A stretch of DNA of 64,000 nucleotides from JBAYNW01 sp041678605 (GTDB lineage Bacteria; Cyanobacteriota; Vampirovibrionia; Gastranaerophilales; Gastranaerophilaceae). The notes beneath the pieces were generated by a model. That model saw nothing but the letters and a program-made list of their open reading frames with translations. It was not told the DNA's origin and did no database searches. The stretch covers positions 33,710-97,709 of the forward strand of contig JBAYNW010000001.1 of NCBI GenBank assembly GCA_041678605.1. Reading direction: 5' to 3'. Shown piece after piece: positions 39,919 through 48,507 of the stretch (position 1 is its first letter; the number at the start of each line of letters is the position of its first letter). The position numbers and the translations under genes are program-made.

Positions 39919-41505
39919 GTGAGAAGTAATCGTATAAAATATTGTTTTATTTCGTTTTGCATTTTGTTAATAGGGGTGCAGTTTGTTCTTGCAGGTGAAA
40001 CTTTTCAGAATAACCTGCTTAAGGCCGACCTTTATCAGACCCCGTCCGGCGGAGTTAAGGTAACTTTGTACACCGGCAAACCTTACAATGACAACGTCGT
40101 TGTCAATAAAAAAAGTGACTTTGAATATGTTATTCTGATGCCTGAAACCTCAAATTCTTTGACGGCAAAACCATCGTTAACATCCGTGGCAGATACGGTT
40201 AAAGGCATTGAGATTAAGACACAGCAGTACGAAAATCAGGTTAAGGGCTACACTAAGATAGTCATTTCAACCGCAAAACCCGTTGAAATAACCACACAAG
40301 TCCAAACTTTGGCCGTTTCTGACTATAAATTAAGTGAAAAGGATTACAAAGAATTGCTCTCCCAATCGGCGAAGAAGGCCACCGCTCCGGTTAAAAAAGA
40401 AGCGATTAAATCTGTCCAAAAACCAAAACCAGCCACAATAAAGATAGGCACACCCGTTTTGGTTCAAAAAACAATGAAAAAGTTCACCTCCGCAAAAAAA
40501 ACAGCCACGGCTAAACCTGTTTCAAAACCGGTTTCAGCTGCTGCTCACAAAACAATAGAAAAACCTCAAAAACAACCTGCACTGCAGCAACCTGAAGTTC
40601 AACCCGCATTGGTAGAAGAAAAGGCTCCGGCTTTGGTTGAAGAGCCGAAAATTGAAAGCGAAGCTACGGCTCCGATTCCTGAAAAAATTGCAGAAATACC
40701 CCAGCCCGTGGGAAGAATTCAGAAATACAAAAATATAATAAAAAATAATCTTTATGCCGTTTTAGGCGTGATTTTTGCAATTTTTGTTTTACTGCTTTTG
40801 GGTGCGAGAAGGATGACCAAAAATATTAATAAACAGAAAGAAGATTTTATAAGCCATTTGGAAGAAAAGCCTTTACCGGTTAGGAATTATTCAGAAAAAA
40901 TCAATGATAATATGAACTGGAGAGAAAAATTTCAGACTTACGTTGAAGCCACACAGGCTTCTGACGGGGACGTGCAGAAAGATGAAAATATCCGGAATAC
41001 TCAGGATTTGGATGAATTATTTGCTGACGAAGTCCCCGATATTTCTGAAGAAAAAACCGAAAATGAAACGATATCCTCACTTGATGAATTGGGAGAAATG
41101 TTTGAACAGGACAATGCCGACGAACAGGACTTTTCAATAGAAGAACTTTTGGGTGAAGAAGAAGAGAAAGAAGAAATCGGAGAAGAAGTAGAAGAAGAAA
41201 ACCTTTCAGCCCTTCAGCCTTCCGGCCCTTCTGCCGAAGAAGATGAATTTATCAAATCAGAATTTGCCATTGATGACGATAAAGGATTCTATCTGGTTGA
41301 TTTTGAAGATGCAACAGCACTTGTCGGACATATAGCGGAAGAAATTTTTATTCTGAAACGCTTTGATGAGAAGGTCAGAGGCAGTCTGCAAGCCAGATTA
41401 GACGAGAAAAAAGGAACCAGCACCAGTTATATGACAAAGGTAGGCGGTTTTAGAGGGCTTGTTGAGGTAACGCCTGATAATATGAATTTGTTAATTGAAC
41501 TGTAA
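39919..41505 (+). CDS. Secreted, membrane-anchored AMIN-like protein with acidic C-terminal region
   Basis: Function unknown. Residues 1-26 are a signal peptide. Residues 30-130 are a beta-rich domain (LLKADLYQTPSGGVKVTLYTGKP) like AMIN domains found in cyanobacterial envelope proteins. A Lys/Pro/Ala-rich linker follows to about 265, a transmembrane helix (about 275-297), and an acidic C-terminal half with many Glu. The last 70 residues (FYLVDFEDATALVGHIAEEIFILKRFDEKVRGSLQARL) are ordered. The words CCTTTCAGCCCTTCAGCC at 41200-41217 encode LSALQPS and look like an inserted repeat. The start is GTG with GAGG upstream. Confidence 0.75.
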   Translation: MRSNRIKYCFISFCILLIGVQFVLAGETFQNNLLKADLYQTPSGGVKVTLYTGKPYNDNVVVNKKSDFEYVILMPETSNSLTAKPSLTSVADTVKGIEIKTQQYENQVKGYTKIVISTAKPVEITTQVQTLAVSDYKLSEKDYKELLSQSAKKATAPVKKEAIKSVQKPKPATIKIGTPVLVQKTMKKFTSAKKTATAKPVSKPVSAAAHKTIEKPQKQPALQQPEVQPALVEEKAPALVEEPKIESEATAPIPEKIAEIPQPVGRIQKYKNIIKNNLYAVLGVIFAIFVLLLLGARRMTKNINKQKEDFISHLEEKPLPVRNYSEKINDNMNWREKFQTYVEATQASDGDVQKDENIRNTQDLDELFADEVPDISEEKTENETISSLDELGEMFEQDNADEQDFSIEELLGEEEEKEEIGEEVEEENLSALQPSGPSAEEDEFIKSEFAIDDDKGFYLVDFEDATALVGHIAEEIFILKRFDEKVRGSLQARLDEKKGTSTSYMTKVGGFRGLVEVTPDNMNLLIEL

Positions 41506-41509
41506 ATTC

Positions 41510-41537
41510 GTGAGAGGTGAGAAGTGAGAGGTGAGAG
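41510..41537 (+). repeat. Heptamer array GTGAGAG x4, contains a start codon
   Basis: Four consecutive 7-bp units (GTGAGAG, GTGAGAA, GTGAGAG, GTGAGAG) immediately before and within the first codons of the solute-binding protein. The third unit is the GTG start, and the first unit supplies GAGG at 7-nt spacing. The same word is abundant in the intergenic islands. Confidence 0.8.
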
Positions 41538-42924
41538 GAAATTATTAATATTTATCGCCCTTATTACCTTGCTTTTAACTGGTTGCATTAAAAAAGATTC
41601 CCGAACGGTCATTCAATTCGCAACATGGGGTTCGCAATCGGAAGTTGCAATTTTGAAACCGATTTTGGCCGAATTTGAAAGGGAAAATCCTGATGTAAAA
41701 GTTGATTTAATACATATTCCGCAGAATTATTTCCAAAAAATTCACCTGCTTTTTGCGTCAAATTTGGCTCCTGACGTGATTTTTATAAACAACTTATATC
41801 TGCCAGTTTATGCCAATGCCGGCGTGTTGCAGGAGTTGAAAAGCCGAACAGTTGAAAAGCCGATAAGTTTGACTGTTTCAAAGAAAAACCATTCAACCTT
41901 TCGACCATTCAACCATTCAATTTTTTATAATAAGGCATTGGATGCACTATCTTATGACGGAAAGCTTTACGCCATTCCCCGAGATGTTTCAAACCTTGTA
42001 ATTTACTACAACAAAGACCTTTTTGACAAATACAAAGTGCCATACCCTAAAGCAAATTGGACGTTTAAGGATTTTTTAGCTGTGGCTCAAAGGCTTACCA
42101 AAGACACAAATAACGACGGCAAAAGGGATATTTGGGGTGTAAGTTTTGAGGAAGATCCGCCGTTGTTTTATTTGCCTTATTTAATGTCAGAAGGCGGCGG
42201 GGTTTTGTCGGACGATTTGAAAACTTTGATAATAGATACACCGCAGAGCCAAAAAGGGCTTAGGTTTTATGCCGATTTAAGAAATAAGTACCACGTGGCA
42301 CCGACAAAGGCCGAGAGTGCGAGTGCGACCATGGCTCAATTGTTTTTGCAAGGAAAGCTTGCGATGCAGGTTTCGGGGCGTTGGCTTGTGCCAAAATACA
42401 GGGAAGATGCGAAATTTAATTGGGATGTGATTAATTTCCCAAGAGGGGATAAGGGCAGTGTTGTTCCGCTTGACGCTTCAGGCTGGGCAATTTCAAAAAG
42501 TTCTAAGCATAAGGAAGAGGCGGCAAAGCTGGTTGAATTTTTGGCGTCAAAAAAAAGTATTGAGAAATTTACCCGAAGCGGGCTGATTGTACCTGCGAGA
42601 GTTGATGTTGCGGAGGGCGAATTTTTAGATAGAGATAGTGCAATTAAAAATTGTTCCTCTTATTTGACCCCCCACCCTTACCTTACCTCTCAACCCAAAG
42701 ATACTCAATCTTTGGATTTCGGCAGAGTCCCTCAAGGGGGGAGGAAGAACCCATATAATGTAAGATTTTGCAGACCAAAAAGCGAAAGAGTTTTCATTGA
42801 CGTAATCAAAACCTCAAAACCCACTCCGGTTTCGGTTGATTACAGTGAAATTCAGGACGAACTGCAAGAAAAAACGAATTATTTGTTTAATTTAAACACT
42901 AATGCTTGTCATGTTTTGAATTAA
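41524..42924 (+). CDS. ABC sugar-type solute-binding lipoprotein with repeat-derived insertions
   Basis: A family 1 extracellular solute-binding protein. The signal peptide ends with lipobox LLLTGC (Cys21). Domain motifs FATWGSQSEVAILKPILAEFE, SNLAPDVIFINNLYLP, LPRDVSNLVIYYNKDLF and AMQVSGRWLVP fit sugar binders. Two stretches do not: residues about 105-135 (SRTVEKPISLTVSKKN, HSTFRPFNHS), encoded by GTTGAAAAGCC and CATTCAACC words, and residues about 380-415, encoded by a palindromic element (42667-42744). The first codons come from a heptamer array. No permease or ATPase gene is adjacent. It overlaps the convergent HNH-like gene by 26 bp. Confidence 0.88.
   Translation: MRGERKLLIFIALITLLLTGCIKKDSRTVIQFATWGSQSEVAILKPILAEFERENPDVKVDLIHIPQNYFQKIHLLFASNLAPDVIFINNLYLPVYANAGVLQELKSRTVEKPISLTVSKKNHSTFRPFNHSIFYNKALDALSYDGKLYAIPRDVSNLVIYYNKDLFDKYKVPYPKANWTFKDFLAVAQRLTKDTNNDGKRDIWGVSFEEDPPLFYLPYLMSEGGGVLSDDLKTLIIDTPQSQKGLRFYADLRNKYHVAPTKAESASATMAQLFLQGKLAMQVSGRWLVPKYREDAKFNWDVINFPRGDKGSVVPLDASGWAISKSSKHKEEAAKLVEFLASKKSIEKFTRSGLIVPARVDVAEGEFLDRDSAIKNCSSYLTPHPYLTSQPKDTQSLDFGRVPQGGRKNPYNVRFCRPKSERVFIDVIKTSKPTPVSVDYSEIQDELQEKTNYLFNLNTNACHVLN
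42667..42744 (-). repeat. In-frame palindromic element in the solute-binding protein (copy 2)
   Basis: The reverse complement matches the rsgA element at CCCCCCTTGAGGGA (42728-42741), GATTGAGTATC (42700-42710) and GGTGGGGGG. Its central stem (CCAAAGAT/ATCTTTGG, 42695-42715) differs in sequence from the rsgA stem but keeps the pairing and the 5-nt loop. Confidence 0.8.
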
Positions 42925-44272
42925 ATTTGTCCAAAAGAGGTTGGAAATTGAGCCTTTTCGGAGATTTTAATTTTGAGGTGTCTAAGATTATTGCACCCTT
43001 TGAAGCATTTTTCAAAGTTTCTTTGATTACATCAGGGTACCATTCATATCCAGGTAACTCTTTATTATTAATCTTATTTATAACTACATCTATGTATTTC
43101 TGAGCGTTTTTAGGCATATCCGGATGTGCCGATTCTATCCACTTATGCATGGGTATACTCATTCTTGGGTTGTTATCTCCAGCACACTCTGTAATGCAGT
43201 TGCCCGGTTCATCTTCACCAGCCAACCCTTCAATCGGCTTTAGAGGAAATACATGTTCATTTGTTGAAACAGATGTGGAAATCAATCTCTGTGAAATTTC
43301 CTGTGGAGTTCTATAAATTTTGCCATTAGAGTTTTTCCTGTAGGTTTTGCCTGAATATTTTACTACAAAAGCACTTAGATTATTTTGAGAAGTCGGGATA
43401 GATGATGCTATTTCGAGAATTTTATCAATTTTATCAATTTTGGGAAAAGGGTTTGTAACTGCATATAGGATTGCAAGAAATTTTTTTCTTTTAAAAGGAT
43501 CTTCATCATTTTCTTCAATTATCAAAGCCTTATTTTCATCTACTAAATTCTTAATCTTGTTTCTGATTTGATAAGGTAAATCATCCGCCATCGAATGGAC
43601 TTCATCTAATATTTTAAATTGCTTCGTTTTCAAAATTTCCATATGTTCCGGCCGCATTAAGAGCAACAATTCTTGCAGTGATTTTTGCGGAGATTTTAAA
43701 CTTAAATCTTTAAGCTGTTTAAAAATTTCATGCTCTATATCATGCATGTTGGATTCAAATGGATTTAAAATATCTATCAATTTTTTATTATATTCTTTAT
43801 TCGGTAACGTTCTATAACAACCATAAAAGTTCTTAAATATTTCAGGAGGGTCGTTGATTTTTTCTAACAAATTATCAAACGTAGAATTTTGCTCCTTAAC
43901 ATTGAAGTTTTCAATATTTTTCAAGACATTCTTTTCGTGCTGATTCATTTTTTTTCTTATTTTTTTTAAACTATCAATGACAAAATCGGCCGAAAGCGGT
44001 TCTTCCTTTAAAGGCCAAATTATTGAATAGAACTTACTTTTCGAAATCATAATTTTTCCACAACAAGGGCATGGAATATTCTCCATTTTTTCAAATGGTA
44101 AGCTTATACCAAACGTTGTTGTAGGCTTACATAATATGGCATAGTTGGGAATATCCCTTATTGAAAGTTTTCTCAAAGGCATGGCAGAAGGAGCCGTTTG
44201 GCAAGCTTTAGCCTGAGAATTGCACGGCTGATTGTATTTCCCGCTATAAAAACCTATGGATGTGACTTTCAT
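42899..44272 (-). CDS. HNH-like putative nuclease with lineage-type N-terminus
   Basis: A 457-residue protein not closely matched to a known family. A Cys pair CPCCGKI near residue 70 and a C-terminal block with NEHVFPLKPIEGLAGEDEPG, NCITEC and NNPRMSIPMHKWI have the layout of HNH/McrA endonucleases (CxxC, EHxxP, NCxxxC, NxR). The N-terminal MKVTSIGFYSGKY resembles the short N-termini of other lineage-type proteins here. The middle is helical. The -10 TATAAT lies 6 nt before the ATG, so the message may be leaderless. Neighbours are a PLD-type and a DEDDh-type nuclease. Confidence 0.6.
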   Translation of the reverse strand: MKVTSIGFYSGKYNQPCNSQAKACQTAPSAMPLRKLSIRDIPNYAILCKPTTTFGISLPFEKMENIPCPCCGKIMISKSKFYSIIWPLKEEPLSADFVIDSLKKIRKKMNQHEKNVLKNIENFNVKEQNSTFDNLLEKINDPPEIFKNFYGCYRTLPNKEYNKKLIDILNPFESNMHDIEHEIFKQLKDLSLKSPQKSLQELLLLMRPEHMEILKTKQFKILDEVHSMADDLPYQIRNKIKNLVDENKALIIEENDEDPFKRKKFLAILYAVTNPFPKIDKIDKILEIASSIPTSQNNLSAFVVKYSGKTYRKNSNGKIYRTPQEISQRLISTSVSTNEHVFPLKPIEGLAGEDEPGNCITECAGDNNPRMSIPMHKWIESAHPDMPKNAQKYIDVVINKINNKELPGYEWYPDVIKETLKNASKGAIILDTSKLKSPKRLNFQPLLDKFNSKHDKH

Positions 44273-44278
44273 AGATTA

Positions 44279-44308
44279 ATTATAACCAGTCAAGATTTTT
44301 TTTTGCTA
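44279..44308 (-). promoter_or_regulatory. Leaderless-type promoter of the HNH-like gene with TAGCAAAAAA box
   Basis: Minus strand: TAGC plus nine A (from 44308), then TATAAT (44284-44279), six bases, ATG. The box sits where a -35 element would be. Compare 17457, 25176 and 56672. Confidence 0.5.
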
Positions 44309-44404
44309 CATTCGTAGAAAAAGCTTTACAAAAAGATTGCCCAATCAGGTAATTGCCCTTAAATAAAGGGTTTGAAATGTTAAGCGAATAAGTGAGCCGG
44401 ACAA

Positions 44405-44568
44405 AGGGGGGAGGAGGAACGTGAGAGGTGAGAGGTGAGACGTGAGAAGAGAAACTGGAAAAGGAAAGTTTTAATTTTTTTGTTGCACTTAATCACTTAA
44501 TCACCCAGTCACTTAATCACTTAGTAAAAAGCCTTTCAACCCTTCACCCTTTAAGCCTTTCAACCAGA
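44405..44568. repeat. Mosaic repeat island
   Basis: GTGAGAGG words (four copies), GAAAAGGAAAGTTTTAATTT, an inverted GTGATTAA block starting GTTGCACTTAATC, then CCTTTCAA/CCCTTCAC words. The remaining part of 44273-44712 holds promoters and nothing else recognised. Confidence 0.85.
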
Positions 44569-44646
44569 TGGAAGCTTCAAAGCTTACATCAAGTAGCTAC
44601 TTTTTATATACTCTTTGAATTTTTGTTAAAATTTTGACAAATATCC

Positions 44647-44675
44647 TTGTGTAAGTTTTCTGCTACAACTATAAT
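44647..44675 (+). promoter_or_regulatory. Candidate promoter of the PLD/exonuclease operon
   Basis: TTGTGT (44647-44652) and a perfect TATAAT (44670-44675) separated by 17 bp, 37 bp before the ATG at 44713. Confidence 0.55.
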
Positions 44676-44712
44676 GAATTCAAGAATTATTATGATTGGG
44701 GCTTAGGCGTGT

Positions 44713-46698
44713 ATGTTAAGTGGTAGTTTGGTTATAAGACCATATATTTTCGGCAACCTGCAAAGCATCAGCTTTGTCGGTAAGAGTAATGATACAAATC
44801 CTAACGTTAAAGAAGAAGAAAATATTTTAAACAAAAGAATTTCCCCGAAACGTCCCCCAAAAAATGGCGGACCGACCATGACTTTGCCCGACCCTTTATA
44901 TATTTGGCAAGTTAAGGAATTAAGAAAAAGAGCTTATGAGAAAGACGACATATCTGTTGCCGAATATTTAAACGCAACTCTCTTTAAAGATACGATGTAC
45001 ACTCCTAATGTTATGCCAGTTGACAGCAGAACTGCTATTGTCGGGAGTACAAAAATTACCTCGTTGATAGACGGCGACCAAATTTTTGATAAGACCCTTG
45101 AATTTATACACGGTGCTTCAAAATCAATCCAAGTCGAAATGTTTGAGTTTCAGAATTTAAGCGTAGATGGCGACGACTGGAAATTAAACGGAGCCGGAAA
45201 GTTCAAAGATCTTTCTCAAAAACAATATAGACTTTTAAATGAACTTATTGAGAAAAAAGAATCCAATCCGGAAATGAAAATTCAGGTGATTTTAGATGCT
45301 CACAAATGGTACATAAACAGTGACGGACGTAAAAAACACTATGGTAATGCTAAAATGATTAAATTTCTCAAGGAAAACGGGATTGATGTTGTTCCGTACC
45401 CGAGAGCCGCACAACAGGGTGCTGCACTTCAGCACGTAAAATTCCTCGCTGTAGACGGACAAAAAGCAATCATAGGCGGCATGAACTGGGGTACGCACTC
45501 AATAGCAAACCACGATGCCTGTGTTGCACTTGAATTACCTACGGATAAAAACGGAAAACCACTAAAAGAAAATTGCGAAGTCGATAACTTAATTGAAGAA
45601 ATATTTAACGCTGATTGGAAATTTGCATGGCAAAGGTTGGGCGAAACAAAAGTTATTAAAGGTCCTCTGACAAAAGAAGAACAAAAATATTACAGAGGAA
45701 TTGACAAAGAAATTAAGCCTGAAAACGTTGAATATATGAAGCTCGTAGGCGAATTATACAATAATCCGACAGACAAAAACCGATATAAAGAAAATAGACT
45801 CGAGTTAATAAAAACCAACCCTATTGAAAACGGAAAAATAAGCATCCTTGCAACAAAACCGAAAGAGCTTGAAAAAGTAGGGCTTGAAGGCAAAGAATCT
45901 ATAAGAAATTATATTATGGAAAGAGTAAAAACCTGCCAATCGCTTCAGGCAGAGCTTTTTGTACTGACTGACAAAGAAATTATTAAAACATTGATAGCTA
46001 GAATCAATAAGGGTGAATTAAAGCGTGAAAACGTACGGATTATAATTGATCCAAGCATAATTGAAGAATTATCGTATTGTGAGAATGGTTATGATGAGTT
46101 AATGGAAAATGATATTCCTGTAAGGCTTTACAATGTAGATGAATCAACAAACCAAAGAATGCACTCAAAATTTGCTATTTTTGACGACAGAGAAGTTCTT
46201 ATAGGTTCGGCTAACTGGTCTGCCATGGGCTTAAATCAAAATCTCGGAACCGGCATCAGGGATGATTATGACCTTAATACTGAAAAAATTGAAAAAGAAA
46301 TTGAAGAAAGCTTTAAAACCGTTCAAGAATACGAGGAAGAATTCGGCTTCCCGCCGTTTGAATGGAATGGAAATGCAGAGTCCTACCAAAGACTGAAAAA
46401 ACGGCTTGCTATATACAGAAAAGCGGAAAACGACCTTAATAAACACAAAGAAGCTAATTTCAAAATAGACGAAAAAAATTATGCACTGAAAAATGATGAA
46501 TTTAATACAGAATTATCCAAAATTCAAACAATTAAAGGATATTACGAAATAATTGCCAAAGACCACCTCTCAAAAGAATCTTATAAAAGAGGTAACAACG
46601 AAATGGCAATTGCTTTTGAATCGCCGTCTTTGGCAAAATATGTATTCAAGAAACAATTTGAAAGAGATTGGAAATATTCAAAAACTGAGGATGATTAG
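44713..46698 (+). CDS. Phospholipase D-superfamily protein with two HKD motifs
   Basis: Hydrolyses phosphodiester bonds of lipids or nucleic acids. Two catalytic motifs are complete: QHVKFLAVDGQKAIIGGMNW (about residue 242) and MHSKFAIFDDREVLIGSANW (about residue 482), with the HxKx4D and trailing G-S/G-x-N. Length is 661; the C-terminal 110 residues are a Lys/Glu-rich helical region. The N-terminus (MLSGSLVIRPYIFGNLQSIS then FVGKSN) is a lineage-type leader without a classical signal peptide. The second gene starts 22 bp later. Substrate is unknown; a nuclease, cardiolipin synthase-like or toxin role is possible. Confidence 0.88.
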   Translation: MLSGSLVIRPYIFGNLQSISFVGKSNDTNPNVKEEENILNKRISPKRPPKNGGPTMTLPDPLYIWQVKELRKRAYEKDDISVAEYLNATLFKDTMYTPNVMPVDSRTAIVGSTKITSLIDGDQIFDKTLEFIHGASKSIQVEMFEFQNLSVDGDDWKLNGAGKFKDLSQKQYRLLNELIEKKESNPEMKIQVILDAHKWYINSDGRKKHYGNAKMIKFLKENGIDVVPYPRAAQQGAALQHVKFLAVDGQKAIIGGMNWGTHSIANHDACVALELPTDKNGKPLKENCEVDNLIEEIFNADWKFAWQRLGETKVIKGPLTKEEQKYYRGIDKEIKPENVEYMKLVGELYNNPTDKNRYKENRLELIKTNPIENGKISILATKPKELEKVGLEGKESIRNYIMERVKTCQSLQAELFVLTDKEIIKTLIARINKGELKRENVRIIIDPSIIEELSYCENGYDELMENDIPVRLYNVDESTNQRMHSKFAIFDDREVLIGSANWSAMGLNQNLGTGIRDDYDLNTEKIEKEIEESFKTVQEYEEEFGFPPFEWNGNAESYQRLKKRLAIYRKAENDLNKHKEANFKIDEKNYALKNDEFNTELSKIQTIKGYYEIIAKDHLSKESYKRGNNEMAIAFESPSLAKYVFKKQFERDWKYSKTEDD

Positions 46699-46720
46699 AT
46701 TGGGTCAAACGAGGAGATAA

Positions 46721-48445
46721 ATGAGGATAACACAGGTCGCATTTGAGAACATAAAACAAAAGACATTTGGTCAAAACCGTATGTCTTCGGTTCAAACACC
46801 ATTGATGCCTTCTTTTAAACAACAAACCGGCCTTTCAAACGTATACTACCTACCGCAATTCCAACCGAACTTTGAGGGCATAAGCAAGCTTGAAACAAAC
46901 GTTATAAAGAAGGTTGTAGGACACGAATATATCGGACTGGGAATTTTTACAAAAGGCGGGAACTATGTTGACTGTAAAAAAATCGGAACAGAATTGCTTT
47001 CCAAAGAAAATTTCAATATAGCAAAAGCGACCGACGAAGAAATAACTGCTTATAGATATTCTCTTGCTTTTGCGGAAATGTATGCAACCGGAAAACACGG
47101 CGGCGGAACAACTTGGGTTCAACGATATAATCCAAAAAATAGACATTCACCTCTTGCCGTTTCGCATTCGCTTAGCAGTAAAAAATCAAGGAAATTCTTT
47201 GGAGAGAACTTAAAACTTCTAAAGAATAAAAGTCTCAGTGCCTCTTTGGATATTCCGATTATAGATAATAACGGTAATTTGCTTAATCGAGTTGTTTTTG
47301 ATACCGAAACAACCGGAACAAAGGCCGACGCATCAATCGTTCAACTTGCAATAAGGGTGTTTAAAGATGGAAAACCGTTTAAAGAATATAACCAGCTTGT
47401 AAATCCCAAAATTCCTATTCCAAAAGAAGCAACGGCTATACATGGAATAACTACCGCCATGGTAAGAGATAAACCGACAATTTTAGAAAAAGCCTCAGAA
47501 ATTCTACACGAATATATGGTTAAGAAAAATGGGATTATATCGGCCTATAATGCTATATTCGATGTCCTAAAATTTAACAAAGCAATAAGAAAATGGCGCT
47601 ATGCTAATCCTGAAAAGCTAAAAAATGATTCAGAAAATAGAATTATGAAACAAAAAGATTTATATAAAGTTTTAGACCCTTATATTATAGTTCAGAGAAT
47701 TCATCCGTTTTTAGGGGCAAAGAAAAAACTCGGGAATCAATACCACTGGCTTTTCTGTAAAAATATGGAAAATGCACACGATGCAATGGCTGACGTTAAA
47801 GGTACTGATGATATTTTAAAATACTGTCTTTATTATCTTGATAAACACAGAGTTGATAAGTCCAAACATTTAACGCTTAGAGAAGTTCTGCTTTTCCAAA
47901 ACGGGGATTTGGATATACTTGAAAAAATTGATATTCCTTTAAGTAAGGTAAAAAGATTTAACAGTAGGGTTAAGTTTAATCCGTCTTACAGAAACCTTTC
48001 TCTAAATGTTGATAATTATTTTGACAGCTACTTACTAAAAAAAGAAACGGTTGAACAGTTAGGAGATTTAATAGGTGACATAAATGTGGAAAAACTCCAC
48101 AAAAACAATGTGGTTGAGCAAAAAGTTGATTTAACGCAAAGTGGATATAAACAAGCACCTAATGAAACAAAACTGATTCCGGGAACGGGGAAATACGAAA
48201 ACGCACATTACAAAATGGAAGATAATATGAGAAAAGTAATCGGGTTCGCGGAACTTGAGCCTTACGGTGGAAAAACAAAAGAAGAAATAGAAGAAATTGT
48301 ATTAGAAAATTCTGAAAACTATTTACACGAAAAAAATATCCAAAAATGGATTAAAAACGTAAATCCTGAGGACATTAAAGACGGAAATGACCTTCCTGAC
48401 GATGAAATCACCCGCAGGGTCATGAGAGAAGCTCAGGAGGAGTGA
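46721..48445 (+). CDS. DnaQ-like DEDDh 3'-5' exonuclease with lineage-type N-terminus
   Basis: A 574-residue protein. Residues about 180-385 are a DEDDh exonuclease fold: VFDTETTGTKADASIVQLAI, HGITTAMV, SAYNAIFDVLKF and the final NAHDAMADVKGTDD, which carry the four acidic residues and the His. The N-terminal 60 residues are Gln/Pro/Phe-rich and end FQPNFEGISKL, a motif shared by others here. The C-terminal 190 residues are not recognised. GAGGAG lies 5 nt before the ATG. It forms a tight operon with the PLD protein. Confidence 0.85.
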   Translation: MRITQVAFENIKQKTFGQNRMSSVQTPLMPSFKQQTGLSNVYYLPQFQPNFEGISKLETNVIKKVVGHEYIGLGIFTKGGNYVDCKKIGTELLSKENFNIAKATDEEITAYRYSLAFAEMYATGKHGGGTTWVQRYNPKNRHSPLAVSHSLSSKKSRKFFGENLKLLKNKSLSASLDIPIIDNNGNLLNRVVFDTETTGTKADASIVQLAIRVFKDGKPFKEYNQLVNPKIPIPKEATAIHGITTAMVRDKPTILEKASEILHEYMVKKNGIISAYNAIFDVLKFNKAIRKWRYANPEKLKNDSENRIMKQKDLYKVLDPYIIVQRIHPFLGAKKKLGNQYHWLFCKNMENAHDAMADVKGTDDILKYCLYYLDKHRVDKSKHLTLREVLLFQNGDLDILEKIDIPLSKVKRFNSRVKFNPSYRNLSLNVDNYFDSYLLKKETVEQLGDLIGDINVEKLHKNNVVEQKVDLTQSGYKQAPNETKLIPGTGKYENAHYKMEDNMRKVIGFAELEPYGGKTKEEIEEIVLENSENYLHEKNIQKWIKNVNPEDIKDGNDLPDDEITRRVMREAQEE

Positions 48446-48507
48446 GAAACTCTTTGGATGTATGAAGGGTGATATGGACGGCAGATTTTTGGGTTCTGTT
48501 CACTTTC

